Shown here in pieces: positions 13,701 to 23,658 of a stretch of DNA of 64,000 nt. Each line of letters begins with the position of its first letter. The stretch's first letter is position 1. The notes under the pieces were generated by a model. The model made no database searches, was not told where the DNA came from, and saw only the letters and a program-made list of their open reading frames with translations. The stretch is from Pempheris klunzingeri (taxonomy: Eukaryota; Chordata; Actinopteri; Acropomatiformes; Pempheridae). The position numbers were made by a program, and so were the translations under genes. The DNA lies in NCBI RefSeq assembly GCF_042242105.1, contig NC_092033.1:2164908-2228907 (forward strand). Reading direction: 5' to 3'.

Positions 13701-14933
13701 GCCTGGTGTCGCCACGTCGGCGTGGAGGAGACCTACCTGTTCGAGTCAGAGGGCCTCGGTAAGAGCTGCAGCAGATTCTGGAGGAAATGCTCCGGTTTTT
13801 ATTGCCGTTCATGCACAATGTTTCTCTGCACAATAGAAGCAGATGTGGAATCCATAACATTAAATTTGACATAATACCAGTCCAATGAAAAATGGCTGTG
13901 GATTGAATTTCAGTCAAAAAATGCCAAATTAAGCAAGAGCTTAATGAAGAGCTCCTTCTGGTGCTCTGGTAAAGATTTAGGTAGTCTGTCACAATCCTAG
14001 GTACAAAAACTTTGGTCCAGTAGATCAACTTTTTTCAAACTCACCAGACCCCATTGATAAAACAGTCATTTTACTTCATAGGACACAGGAGTTGTCGGTT
14101 TACTGCTGCTTCAGCTCTGGTGTTTTAAAGGTTTAGTTCTGATGCAACATAATATTTATGTAACACAAATAAACTAACAGTCACATAACAACATAAACAA
14201 ACTAACTGATTGAGACACCAGTGGACCAGCAACTCCCGTCTAAAATCACTACTTTTGTCAATGAAGTCTGGTGGCTTTAAAAGATTTTAAAATACTGGAG
14301 TTATCCTTTAATTTTCTGGTAAATATTTTATTCCAGGGGACTGAAACAACTTTCTTCCACCTGTCTTACAGCAGCCAAGTCATGCTTTTGAATATAAAAC
14401 TGGAAAACACTGCTGCTGTTTTTCCTCTTGAGCTTTTATTTCATTAGCGAACGTCAGTTTCAGTTTCAGTCAGTTTTTTTGAGACCAAGTTCTTTGTAAG
14501 ACCAAACAAATACTCCAGGAGCTCTTTTGTGCTTCAGGTAACATATTTACTCATGTTATTGATTAAACGCTCACTTTTGGAGCTTGGAGTTGTTCTGAAG
14601 ATGCGAAACAGGCCGCGGCTGTAAGCGCCTAATAACTTTGCAGAGCTCTGGTGTTTAAGCCTAATTCTTAAAGGTTTAATAGGATCTGTAGCGGAGAGCA
14701 ATCACCCTGAGTACTCGGTACGGGGGATCTCTTCATCACAGGTAATGGCTCTCCAAAAAAACGGATTGGAGCGATTTAGAAAGAAACGTCTGCTCCTCGG
14801 AGAGCGGGAGGAGATTATCTCCTTCAGGATATCTTCGTTTAATTGAGTGACTTTAAAGTTCTTCTCCGCATGAATCAGCCGGCAGCCCCTCAGGAGAACG
14901 ACTAACTTAATCTCATGTGCTCATAATGTCACG

Positions 14934-14973
<40 letters not shown>

Positions 14974-15311
14974 TGTGTGTCTGTGTGTGTGTGTCTGTGT
15001 GTCTGTGTGTGTGTGTGTGTGTGTAATAACTGCTAAATGTTGTGATTTCTGCCTCAGTGCTTCATAAGGAGCCTCGGCAGGTCTGCCTGTGTCTGCTGGA
15101 GATCGGCCGCATCGTCTCCAAGTAAGTAGGAGGAGTAACAGTAGTACTAATATACAACACACACACACACACGTACATACATGCGCACACACACACACAC
15201 ACACACACACACGTACATACATGCATACACACACACACACACGTACATACATGCATACACACACACACACACGTACATACATGCGCACTCACACTCACAC
15301 TCACACTCACA

Positions 15312-15351
<40 letters not shown>

Positions 15352-18300
15352 CAGACGAGGAAGCAGCAGCTTTAGGTCACTGACAGCTTCAGGTTGTGTT
15401 TTAGAGCCTCAGCTGCAGGTTAAACGGCGCCGTGTGCTCCTCAGGTACGGCGTGGAGCCTCCTGTGCTGGTGAAGCTGGAGAAGGAGATCGAGCTGGAGG
15501 AGACGCTGCTGATGACGGAGGAGCCGCCTCCGGCTGTCAAAACCTTCAGCGTGTGCTGCCAGCACGGCGGCCTCTACCAGCCCGGGGTGAGTGGTGACCG
15601 ATGGTGAAAAATACGTTTGGGAAACTCTAGACCAAGAAACCATCAGGACCCAGCTCACTAGACACAGGCCTCTTTAGAATTAGTGCATTCATTAACATTT
15701 CAGACCAGTTTTACTGCCAACACCTGATATTATCTGGCACAGGTAAAGTTAACGCATGATGCTAGCTCAAAACGTCATTACTGTTGACCAAGAAGCTGCA
15801 CAGGCTAACAGTTTAGCTAGCTAGCTAAGGTAATGTTAACGCAGGACATGTGAGGCCTTTAGGAACATTTTCCTCAAAATGAAATTAAGAAAAACTCTAC
15901 ACCACTAAAATACCAATATATTAACTTTCATGGCAGCTGACATTTCTGAAAAGGTCAACAACACGTCAGAAATCGTGAATATCCAACATAAACATGTTAA
16001 ACGCTTTTACAAATGAGACCAAATGATTAGAGCATGTATTTAGGGCAGAATGACGACATTATTTAATAGAAACGCCTCCAAGCTCCCTCACGTGGCTCCA
16101 AAGTGCAGAAATGAATCATAAATAATAATAAAAAAAGACTCTGGGAGTGTGTTTGAAGGACCACAGCTGATCACGTTAGCGGCGCACACAGCAGCTACAT
16201 GTGCGACCCAGTTGAAGCCGAGCCAAGATGGCGGCAAGCGGCGGCGGCAGCGGCTGCTCGTGCCGCTTCACTGGCGCCCTGACGGAGCCGGCGGTCCTCA
16301 CAACACTGTACATTTGTTGTTTGTGTGCGTCAGTGTGACTCCGACGGGGTGTGGGTTTATTCCCCCGGTGGGTAAAACGAGGCTGTGACTCTGCCAGAGT
16401 TGGGGGGGTTTATACCCAGAGGAGACAGCGGGGGTAAAAATAGCCGCACTCATCGAGGTGGAAGGCAGTTTAAAGTCATCCGACTAATATCTGGATGCAT
16501 CTTCCTTCACACATTCAGCAGTCTGTGAGCTGCAGTGGCAGGAAACGCTGTCTTTGAGTTCTGTGGCTCGAACTGTCTAACTGGAAATGTTGGGTCACTA
16601 AATAAGCACGTCATTTACAAAGAGGATCCAAGATGGCCGCCTTACGGTGCCCTGTTGTCCCCCGCAGGAGCACGGCATGGACGACCCGCCCTGCAACTGC
16701 TCCAACAGAGTCTCCATTGAGTACCTGTCTGAGGGACGCTACAGGCTGGGAGACAAGACCCTCTTTATTCGGGTGAGTGCTCTGAACACACACACACACA
16801 TTCAGAAGTTAAATATTATAGCTAAATATAAAGATAAATATTTTCTCAAATGACTGGAAGGAACAAAAAGTTCTGGGATTGGTTCAATAGATGGTCTTAG
16901 CCTTCAGAGCTGTAATGTGATCCTTGGGGGCAATTGCGCTAAATCAAAGCAGACAGGTTCAGAGTGTTATTCTAAGTGTCTGACAGCATTATGGAAAGGA
17001 TCCCTGCAGAGAGAGACCTGGAAGATCCTTTTGGTTTAACCAGAAATACCTGTTATATCGCACTATTCAAACGTACCAAACTCCATTGAAAAAAACATTA
17101 ATTTTACCAAGCAGAATATGGGAGTAGCTGGCCTACTGCTGCCTTGATTTGTTAGTTTGTTTATGGTATTATTTGGTGTTTTAAAGAGTTAGTTTGTGTT
17201 ATTTTGTGACTTTGTTTGGATCCAACAAAATATTTGTCCAACAAACTAGGTGACTTTGACAGCAGGAGACCACCAACGCCTATGTAAAATTGCTGTTTTT
17301 TTTCAATGGAGTCTGGTGGTTTAGAAGAGTGCGATATAACGGCTTTTTCTGGTCAAACAAAAAGGATCTTCCAACAATTGGAGCCTGTCAGTGGCAAAAA
17401 CAAACACTTTTAGTGGATGTACTTTAATCTGGCACAATTGCCCTGAAGGATTATGTTGCAGCCAATCTTCGGCTGCCAGCGGAAGAAATCTAGTGGACCA
17501 ATTCAAAACGTTTCAGTCATTTCAAACCCAAAGTATAGAGCCAGTGTTTAAAAAATATTGGAGTTTTCCTTTAATATCCTATTAAAAACACAAGGTTGGA
17601 TAAACCAACACAGGCTGGTGTGTGTGTGTGTGTGTCAGTCAGTGTGTGTGTCTGTGTGTGTGTGTGTCTGTGTGTGTGTGTCTGTGTGTGTGTTCCATCT
17701 TCACTACATCCCTGGAGGCTGTGTTGGGACACGTGGAAGCTCGTTACCCAGCAGTGACGGCGGTTACATCACAGTCGGGCTGCTGTCCGTGGCGTCGCTC
17801 CGCAGCTGCTATTTTGGGACGAATGTGTCACAGTTGATTTATTGATTGATTGATTTGTTTATTTCTCGTGTCCCTCCACAGATGCTGCACGGTAAACACG
17901 TGATGGTGCGTGTCGGCGGCGGCTGGGACACTCTCCGTGGCTTCCTCATGAAATACGACCCTCTGCGCGTCCTGCAGTTCACCACTCTGGAGCAGAAGAT
18001 CCTGGCCTTTCAGAAAGGCCCCCCCGCCCTCGGAGGTCACCACGGCAACGCGGCCCCGCCCCCTCCGCCCGACATGGACCCCCTCGCCGCCGTCAACGAC
18101 CTCATCTCCTCCTCGTCATCCTCTTCCTCCTCCACCTCCTCGTCCTCCTCGTCCTCCGGCTCGACCTGTAAGCCGCCGCCCGGCACCGCCGCTGGTCAGA
18201 CGTGTCGGTCTTACGCCGCCTCCCCCGCCTGCACGCCCACGCTGCCCAGAAAAGGTGCAGCTGCAGCAGTAAAGAAGAACCTGCAGGGGGCGCCACCTTC

Positions 18301-19228
18301 CCCCAGGAAGCCCACCCAGCTGCCCCTGCCCGTCCCCGCCAAAGGCTCCTCCTCTCTGCCCGCCACGCCCGTGGGAGGCTCCTCCAGACAGCCTCCCAGC
18401 CCGGGCTGTCATGGCGCCCATCGCAGAGCCGTGACTCCATCCTCCGCTTCGCCCCCCTCCCCTGCAGATTCAAGCCCCGCCTCCAAACTCAAGCTTCGAC
18501 CGTCGCCACGTGGCCCCGCCCCTCAGCCCAGGAGCCCCGTCTGCCCTGAGCCGTCCTCCAAATACCCCAAACCCTCCAGCCCCTGCACGTCCCCCACCGC
18601 CTCCTCCGTGCTGCCTCGGCCCGTCACCGCACCAGTGCGGGCCGCCCTCAGAGACGCTCGGCCCCCGACGGGCGCCGGCCAGCGCTCTCGCCTTGCACAG
18701 CGCCGCCCCGGCTCCCCAGCCTCACGCCTCCGTCTAGAGGCGGCGAGGCGGGTACGGACGACCACGAGAGCTGCGGTGACGCCAACGGCTCCCCAAACCC
18801 GGACGCCCACCCCCAGCTCACGGACAGCCTCCCCGGTGCTGCCGAAACCCGCCGGCCCCCTGCAGAAGGGCAAAGAGGTCACCGCCAAAGCCAAGGGGCC
18901 GGCGAAGGTGGTGGCGGCGGCGTCTGTTGCCCCTCCTGCTGCCACCGGGCGGGTCCCCGGGGGCAGCAGCAACACAGGCCCTTCCTCCGTCAGCAGGGCC
19001 AATCAGAAAGCACCAGCCGCAGCGCAGAAGGCCGGGCGGAAGCCAGCGACCACGAGCAACCCCGCCGACGGGAAGTCGACGGTAAAACCTGAAGCGACCC
19101 CGGGACAGAAAACCAACCTCAACGTGAAAACCGGCAGGACGGAGCCCGGCAAAAAGATCCCACAATGCAAGAGCAAAAGCGAGGACCCTTATTTTGAAAT
19201 GAACGGCAGGAGGCGGCAGAAGACGTAA
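4747..19228 (+). CDS. gas2l3: GAS2-like protein 3 (CH + GAR cytoskeletal linker)
   Basis: Coding exons are 4747-4770, 11722-11920, 13210-13328, 13617-13758, 15058-15121, 15445-15586, 16668-16772 and 17882-19228. A 5'-UTR exon probably ends at 2800. All junctions are GT-AG and the spliced frame is 713 codons, close to the roughly 690-residue vertebrate protein. A calponin-homology domain (about residues 40-185; '[13 protein letters not shown]', '[10 protein letters not shown]') binds actin. A GAR/GAS2 domain (about 205-300; '[19 protein letters not shown]', '[10 protein letters not shown]') binds microtubules. The tail is Ser/Pro/Arg-rich, with a poly-Ser run at about 341-357, and ends '[14 protein letters not shown]', similar to the GAS2L3 tail rather than that of GAS2L1 or GAS2L2. 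Known GAS2L3 crosslinks actin and microtubules and acts at the midbody during cytokinesis. The start was chosen because MAVQTGIQ runs straight into the conserved VWFGE segment. The last exon is GC-rich compared with the introns. Confidence 0.95.
4771..6317. other. gas2l3: GAS2L3 intron, no gene recognised
   Basis: This is the left part of the 6.95 kb intron between the first two coding exons. A frame of 154 codons (5208-5672) overlaps others on both strands and resembles no known family. It lies wholly within the intron, so I treat it as chance. Confidence 0.55.
6318..6836. mobile_element. Family A palindromic MITE-like element, copy 1
   Basis: The arms begin 'tatggaaaggatccctacag' on the left and end with the complementary 'ggatccttcctgtaatg...' on the right. 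The inner words 'caccagactctattcacaaa' and 'gtcaatggagtctggtggct' are reverse complements. The outer termini seen in longer copies are missing. The element sits in a GAS2L3 intron and has no coding capacity. Confidence 0.8.
6970..6991. repeat. (CA)n microsatellite
   Basis: A short pure CA dinucleotide tract lies in the GAS2L3 intron. Confidence 0.85.
7864..7933. mobile_element. Family A fragment (right end only), copy 2a
   Basis: A 70-bp piece contains 'gtcaatggagtctggtggct' followed directly by 'ataccagttatcctttt', the element terminus. Most of the right arm is deleted. The flank after it, 'aattttctggtaaat', is shared with copy 3 near 14320. Confidence 0.65.
8020..8385. mobile_element. Family A palindromic MITE-like element, copy 2b
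   Basis: The left arm has 'caccagactccattgtcaaa' and the right arm has 'gttaatggagtctggtggg', with the shared centre 'aacacaaacaaactaactg'. The outer parts of both arms are lost. It lies in a GAS2L3 intron. Confidence 0.75.
8386..10689. other. gas2l3: GAS2L3 intron, no gene recognised
   Basis: No coding exon, RNA gene or clear repeat could be identified apart from a G run near 9017-9026 and a poly-T run near 10301-10319. Confidence 0.5.
10690..11640 (+). mobile_element. Decayed non-LTR retrotransposon (reverse-transcriptase fragment)
   Basis: Conceptual translation across 10690-11260 shows the order of a LINE reverse transcriptase. The segments are 'KIPKIWKTA', a stop, 'LKGGD', then '[17 protein letters not shown]', '[16 protein letters not shown]' and '[14 protein letters not shown]', with a degraded YADD region at about 11150-11175. 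Stops and frameshifts interrupt it. A C-terminal relic, '[16 protein letters not shown]', is readable near 11560-11610. The motif set fits the L2/CR1/Rex1-like LINEs common in teleosts, but the exact clade is not decidable here. It is dead, and its 3' side ends about 80 bp before the next GAS2L3 exon. Confidence 0.7.
12801..13083. mobile_element. Palindromic non-autonomous element (family B)
   Basis: The left end 'gccatattggggaggtcaag' (12804-12823) and the right end 'cttgacctccccaatatggc' (13061-13080) are perfect inverted repeats. The interior has no long ORF. A relative in the opposite orientation is at 52555-52760. The structure is that of a foldback element or MITE. It lies in the GAS2L3 intron just before the exon at 13210. 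Confidence 0.7.
13996..14320. mobile_element. Family A palindromic MITE-like element, copy 3
   Basis: The left part starts 'ggtacaaaaactttggtcca', followed by 'caccagaccccattgat' and, on the right, 'gtcaatgaagtctggtggct'. The right terminus reads 'tactggagttatcctttaa'. Parts of both arms are deleted. It lies in the GAS2L3 intron after the exon ending at 13758. Confidence 0.75.
14938..15024. repeat. (TG)n microsatellite before a GAS2L3 exon
   Basis: A TG tract of about 87 bp with occasional TCTG interruptions ends about 33 bp before the exon at 15058-15121. It may act within or near the splice-acceptor region. Confidence 0.9.
15150..15350. repeat. (CA)n / CGTACATACATG compound minisatellite
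   Basis: CA tracts alternate with four copies of 'acgtacatacatgc', then CACT repeats, then CA again. The block starts 29 bp after the exon ending at 15121. Open frames through it encode only Thr-His or Cys-Val repeats and are artefacts. Confidence 0.9.
15640..16010. repeat. Dispersed repeat with GCTAGCTAGCTAA core
   Basis: The words 'aggctaacagtttagctagc' and 'gcaggacatgtgagg' occur in the same order at about 62890-62950 ('gatttagctagctagcaagc', 'gcaggaaatgtgag'). This indicates two diverged copies of one repeat. The boundaries are approximate. It is intronic in GAS2L3. Confidence 0.5.
16862..17578. mobile_element. Family A palindromic MITE-like element, copy 4 (near full length)
   Basis: This roughly 0.7 kb copy keeps the outer segments ('gtgtctgacagcattatgg', 'ttttagtggatgtac'), both inner arms, and the right end 'ggagttttcctttaa'. 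It occupies most of the last GAS2L3 intron. Confidence 0.8.
17618..17692. repeat. (TG)n microsatellite
   Basis: A TG tract with TCTG interruptions lies in the last GAS2L3 intron, about 190 bp before the final exon. Confidence 0.88.
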
Positions 19229-20070
19229 CGGGGACGGGTGTCCGAGGAGTTCGCCGAAGCCAGCGGGCTGGTCGCACGCCACTTCCTGTCAGGAAGCAGC
19301 TCAGTGACGCTGATCCTCATCGGAAAACTTTTCTTTTCTCTCTGCGTCTCCATCTTTATTCTCGTCTGTTGGTTTTTTGTATGTTATTTAACAGCCTTTT
19401 ATTTTTTTTTATTTTTTAAATCCAAAAGGGTCAAAGATGTGTTTTTGTCTTTGTGGTGATTTAATATTTTTATTTTTAGACGTCGGCTCCATGAACACAA
19501 CTAACTCCATGTTTACATTTGCACCTCGGTTACACTTATTTTTTATTTTTTAAAAGAACAAAAGGTCAAAGTAGGAACGGCACCATTTAGTCAGACGCAC
19601 TTACGCAGGAAAAACAAAACACTTTTACGGTCAAACTGGTGATCATCCAGGTGAGGGGGGGGGGTGTTTGTGTCGAGGGCGCCGGACAAAGCGTCATCGG
19701 AAACGGAGCTTTTCCCGCCGCGTGCCTTCACCGGAAACCTTTTGTTTCAGAGGGGCAGTAGAATGTATCAGCTGATCGGGGCGGGAGGGTTTTAGTGGTT
19801 TTTACTGGTGGAAATTGCACATTGTGTGTGTGTGTGTGTCTGTGTGTGTGTGTCTGTGTGTGTGTGTCTGTGTGTGAGTGTGTGTGTGTGTGTCTGTCTG
19901 TGTGTGTCTGTGTGGACTCTCGACTTTGGTCTCTCTGAGAAAAACGTGAGTCTCAGATGAACTACTGATCAAACGAGGCCCCTTCAGCGGCCAAAACCAT
20001 TTTAGGACAGAATCTATGTGTTTTATATGTTTTCTGATTTCTGTGTATTAAAACTCTAGTTTTCTATGTG

Positions 20071-20104
<34 letters not shown>

Positions 20105-20255
20105 ATTATAAATATATATATTATCAGTGAGGCTTTTTTCTTGTTTGGCACTTTACAGAAACTGTTTGTCAGAATTTGAATGTTTGATTCTGTCTCTTGT
20201 TCCGGCTCCTTTTTGTCCTTTTGATTAATAAAGTGTTTTAACGATCACATCAGCT
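19229..20255 (+). other. gas2l3: GAS2L3 3' untranslated region
   Basis: From the stop codon to just past an AATAAA at 20227-20232 the sequence is AT-rich and non-coding. It contains two long TG microsatellites at about 19821-19916 and 20072-20102. The end is inferred from the poly(A) signal. Confidence 0.6.
20227..20232 (+). terminator. gas2l3: Poly(A) signal of GAS2L3
   Basis: A canonical AATAAA lies 1 kb after the stop codon and is followed by a T-rich sequence ('gtgtttt'). Confidence 0.6.
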
Positions 20256-20502
20256 GCCGTTTTATTATCTGATAACACAGCAGGACACGTCGGGATGTTT
20301 GGCACGGAGCCGTGGACCGTAGGAGCCGACCGGTTTAGAGGGACCGGCCGGTGTTGTGTTCAGGCGTACTGTCATAATGTGGTAAATGAGTGCTTCACTG
20401 TACTTGTCCTAAAGTAGATTCTTTCAGTGTAGAAAACACAAATGTGTTCATCCATGTAATCAGAACCTGTCTCACATTTATCCCATCATCTTCTTCTATA
20501 CT

Positions 20503-20523
20503 TTTATATATATATATATATAT
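20503..20523. repeat. (TA)n microsatellite
   Basis: A short pure TA tract lies between GAS2L3 and TM7SF3. Confidence 0.85.
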
Positions 20524-20544
20524 TTATGTATTTACATTAAAAAG

Positions 20545-20874
20545 GTCCCACATTCTGCTTCACACTTTTGTTTTTGCTCCCATTTTTCATGAGCTGAACT
20601 CAAAAGATCTAAAACATTTTCTATAAACAAAAAAAATAAAAATAAATCTGTGTTAGTGAGCACTTTGCTGAGATGATCCACCTCACAGGTCAGGTGTGGC
20701 ATATCAAGGTGCTGATTAGACACCATGATTATCTCACAGGTGAGCCTCAGGCTGGACACAATAAAAGGCCACCCACTTTACTGTGGGGGGGTCAGAAAAC
20801 CAGCCGGTGCCTGGTGTGAACACCATTTGTCTCAGGCAGGTTATTTATCGTTGTTTATATTTTTGTTCAGTGTA
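20545..20874. mobile_element. Internally deleted Tc1/mariner element
   Basis: The block contains 'ttttgctcccatttttcatg', 'agctgaactcaaaagatct', 'aggtgtggcatatcaag', 'gctgattagacaccatgatt' and the right terminus 'ttttgttcagtgta'. I recognise these words as the terminal regions of a Tc1-like transposon widespread in fishes. The transposase region is absent and the two ends are nearly fused. The left terminus is degraded, so its boundary is approximate. The element cannot be autonomous. Confidence 0.75.
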
Positions 20875-21379
20875 GTTTGAGGTCCTACTAATGATCAGAT
20901 GCTTTCATCCTCCGTCTGAGCGCCCAGTTTTAGGAAACAATCTGCTGCTTCGTTCTCGTCTTCATGTTGGCCGTCACAACATCTTGTGTTTTCTAAATCC
21001 TCAGACTTTTTGGGATTATTTCCACCTTTTCTGTAAAATAAATGTTAATAGAGGTTTTCGGTGTGCTCTCAGACTCTTGGCCTCTTCTGTGCATCACAAG
21101 CAGCCATTATTCCTTCATCCATCCTCAGCAGACACAATAAGTAAAACCACCTGAGCTGTGGGGACCTCTTTGTGCCTGCGCTGCCCCCTAGTGGCTCCAC
21201 ACAAACACTGCTTTGGGTTTGGGTCATTTTAAAATGCATCTCTAATTTATTTATTTATCAATTAAGTAAAAACATGACGAAAGAAAAAGAACAACAGCTT
21301 GCTGAGGACATGTACTAATTGCAAAGAAAAAAAAACTGTACATGTAAACATATATATATTTCATATTTTTTATTCCCTT

Positions 21380-21490
21380 TCTTTGTATGTGTGAACTGTA
21401 TCTTGTATGTGTGAATCAGAACTGCTGCTGACTTGAAATTTCCCCATTGTGGGATAAATAAAGGAATATCTTATCTTATCTTATCTTATA
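21380..21490 (+). mobile_element. LINE 3' tail with (TCTTA)n
   Basis: The sequence 'gaaatttccccattgtggg' followed by 'ataaataaaggaata' and a TCTTA pentamer run is the typical 3' end of a teleost non-LTR retrotransposon. Only the tail is present. Confidence 0.6.
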
Positions 21491-22381
21491 ACAAAGATTT
21501 TTAAAACATAAAAATAGAAAAAGCATCATCACAAAACTTTCTCGTAAGTTTGAGCCAAGAAAAACAATTTAAAATCATTGAAGGAAGCAAAGGAGGGTTT
21601 ACCACTTCTCCTGTTGCTGCAGTGAAGAAGAAAAACGACAATATTAATCATTTCATCAAGACTAAAACATGAGTCTTTTAATTTTTGGCCAATTTTTAAT
21701 GTCTAACCAAAATGTTTTGGACTCTGGACATGACAGAAATCATCTGTTTGTGTGTCTTCATGATCAAAAACAGAAACATTTATATTCTTCTCTGCGTGCA
21801 GAGATGGTTCAAAGTGAAGGAAGAACAGACGGCAGGTTTTTACCTCAAAGTATTTATTAAATATCAAAACATGTTAATTACACTTGACCTCATTCTTCAG
21901 AGCTGTGTGCACACGTTTTGGATTTTATCTAAAAAAGGAAAAAAGTTCGACATTTACGGACGGTTTCAGTGGCGTCAGTGCATCGTGGTGTGAAGCCGTC
22001 AGATTCACAGGTTAACATGTAATCAATCACCGCCGTGACAGACAATTAAATATATTAAAATCCAGTGTGCAAATTACAAAACACAGAGGGGAGCAGACAG
22101 TGAAGGCACACAAATGGTCTTTTCTTATTTTTTCATGAAGGTTAAAACTGTGCAACACTGTTTATTTACTGTCAGTTTCTGCTTTGTTGCTTGATCGTGA
22201 CCCCTTCATGAGTCTAAAACATAAAATCATCTTTTAAAAAAAGGCTTGAACTTGTAGGTACACAGTACTTTCAGGTAAACTCTGGCCTGAGTGTCTAGTT
22301 TAAGACCAAACTACAAAAACATGAAGTTCTGAATGGCCGCTGTAGCTAATGTAGCTATCAGTTTGTTGTTGTTGTTATGTA
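21491..22381. other. Intergenic DNA between GAS2L3 and TM7SF3
   Basis: This is AT-rich sequence without recognisable genes. A minus-strand AATAAA (plus TTTATT at 21853-21858, another at 22161-22166) could be a distal poly(A) signal for TM7SF3, but the true 3' end of that gene is not determined. Confidence 0.4.
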
Positions 22382-22905
22382 TTAAATTATAACTCCTGTA
22401 TTTACACGTTTGACTGGAAAGTACAACAACATGTTGGAACTGGTCCAGTTTGACCTGCAAGATCCTTTTTTATTAACCAGAAACAGCTGCTGTGTCGCTC
22501 TCTTCGCACACACCAGACTCCATTGACAAAAACAGCAATTTTACACAGTAGTTGCTGGTCTCGTGTCGTCTCGATCAGTTAGTTTGTTTGTGTTATTATG
22601 TGACTCTGGTGTTTGTTTGTGTTATTGTGTGTTACCCAAATGTTGTGTTGGACCCGAACTAACCCTTTCAAACTAACCAATCGAGGCAGCGGTAGAGCAG
22701 CCACTCCCAAGTTCTGTGAGGTAAAATTACTGTTTTTTTCAACAGGGCCTGGTGAGTTTGAATTGCGTGATATAAAAAGGTATTTCTGGTTAAACCAAAA
22801 GGATCTTCCAGGTCTATCTCTGCAGGGATCCTTCCTATAAATGTGATCTACCGGACCAATTCCAAAACTTGTTGGTGCACCAGTCAAACCTGAGTTATCC
22901 TTTAA
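22382..22905. mobile_element. Family A palindromic MITE-like element, copy 5 (both termini)
   Basis: Both ends are visible. The left is TTAA followed by 'attataactcctg' and the right is 'cctgagttatcct' followed by TTAA, so the termini are inverted and bounded by TTAA. The inner arms carry 'caccagactccattgacaaa' and its diverged complement. Confidence 0.8.
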
Positions 22906-23204
22906 TAGATCCTTAACATCCTCAAACTTTGTAAATTAATAGTTTGTGGCTTTAGTGCAAAAAATGAAGATGAAGAAGCAACAGACACCATGAAGCAACA
23001 ACAGCTACATTTTAGTTATTAAAAAACACATTCAAAGGCATTTCTTTAGTTCTTGGTCATTTTCAGTGATTGTTAAAATGTCACTTAAGTGTTCAATAAA
23101 ATTGGCGTTCAGAAAAAAAAAGGCAGTCTTTGTATAAAAACTTTTTGTTCAGAGTTTCAGTGGTAAAATCCTTTACGTTTCTACTGAGACGGTCTTTACA
23201 GCAC

Positions 23205-23562
23205 CAGTTGTGAAAGGATCCTTTCAGTTTAACCACAAACGGTCGTTATATCGCTCGGTTCAAACCCACCAGACTCCATTGACAAAATCAGTCATTTTAC
23301 CTGGCAGGACACAGGAGCTGCTGGTCTACTGCTGTTTTAATCGGTTGGATTGTTTGCGTTATTGTGCGTTACAAAAATGCTGTGGTGAATCTGAAGTAAC
23401 CCTTTAAACAACCAAAGTCACATGATAACACAAACAAACCAATTGATTGACACAGCTGTAGACCAGCAACTACAGTTTAAAATAACTGTTTTTGTCAATG
23501 GAGTCTGGTGGCGTTGAACCAAGCAATATAACGACCGTTTCTGGTTCTTCCAGGTGCCAAAA
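23205..23562. mobile_element. Family A palindromic MITE-like element, copy 6, beside the TM7SF3 stop codon
   Basis: The left arm has 'caccagactccattgacaaa' and the right arm 'gtcaatggagtctggtggc', about 0.36 kb in total. The element lies about 100 bp downstream of the TM7SF3 stop (minus strand) and is therefore probably in its 3' UTR. Confidence 0.75.
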
Positions 23563-23658
23563 TCTCTCCGGCCTCTTTTGTAATTTGGCGGTCTGAGCCC
23601 CCATGAGACCAAAAAAATAAATAAAAACATCCCAGGGATTCCTCACGTCGTCCGAGGC

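Noticed and set aside
14929-15375. Open frames of 60-170 codons on both strands around 15000-15375
   Set aside because: They translate the CA/TG microsatellites into Thr-His or Cys-Val repeats. Only 15058-15121 (exon) is coding.
18102-19282. Long minus- and alternate-frame ORFs (up to 159 codons) over the last GAS2L3 exon
   Set aside because: They are shadows of the GC-rich plus-strand exon, which has the conserved GAR domain and family C-terminus.
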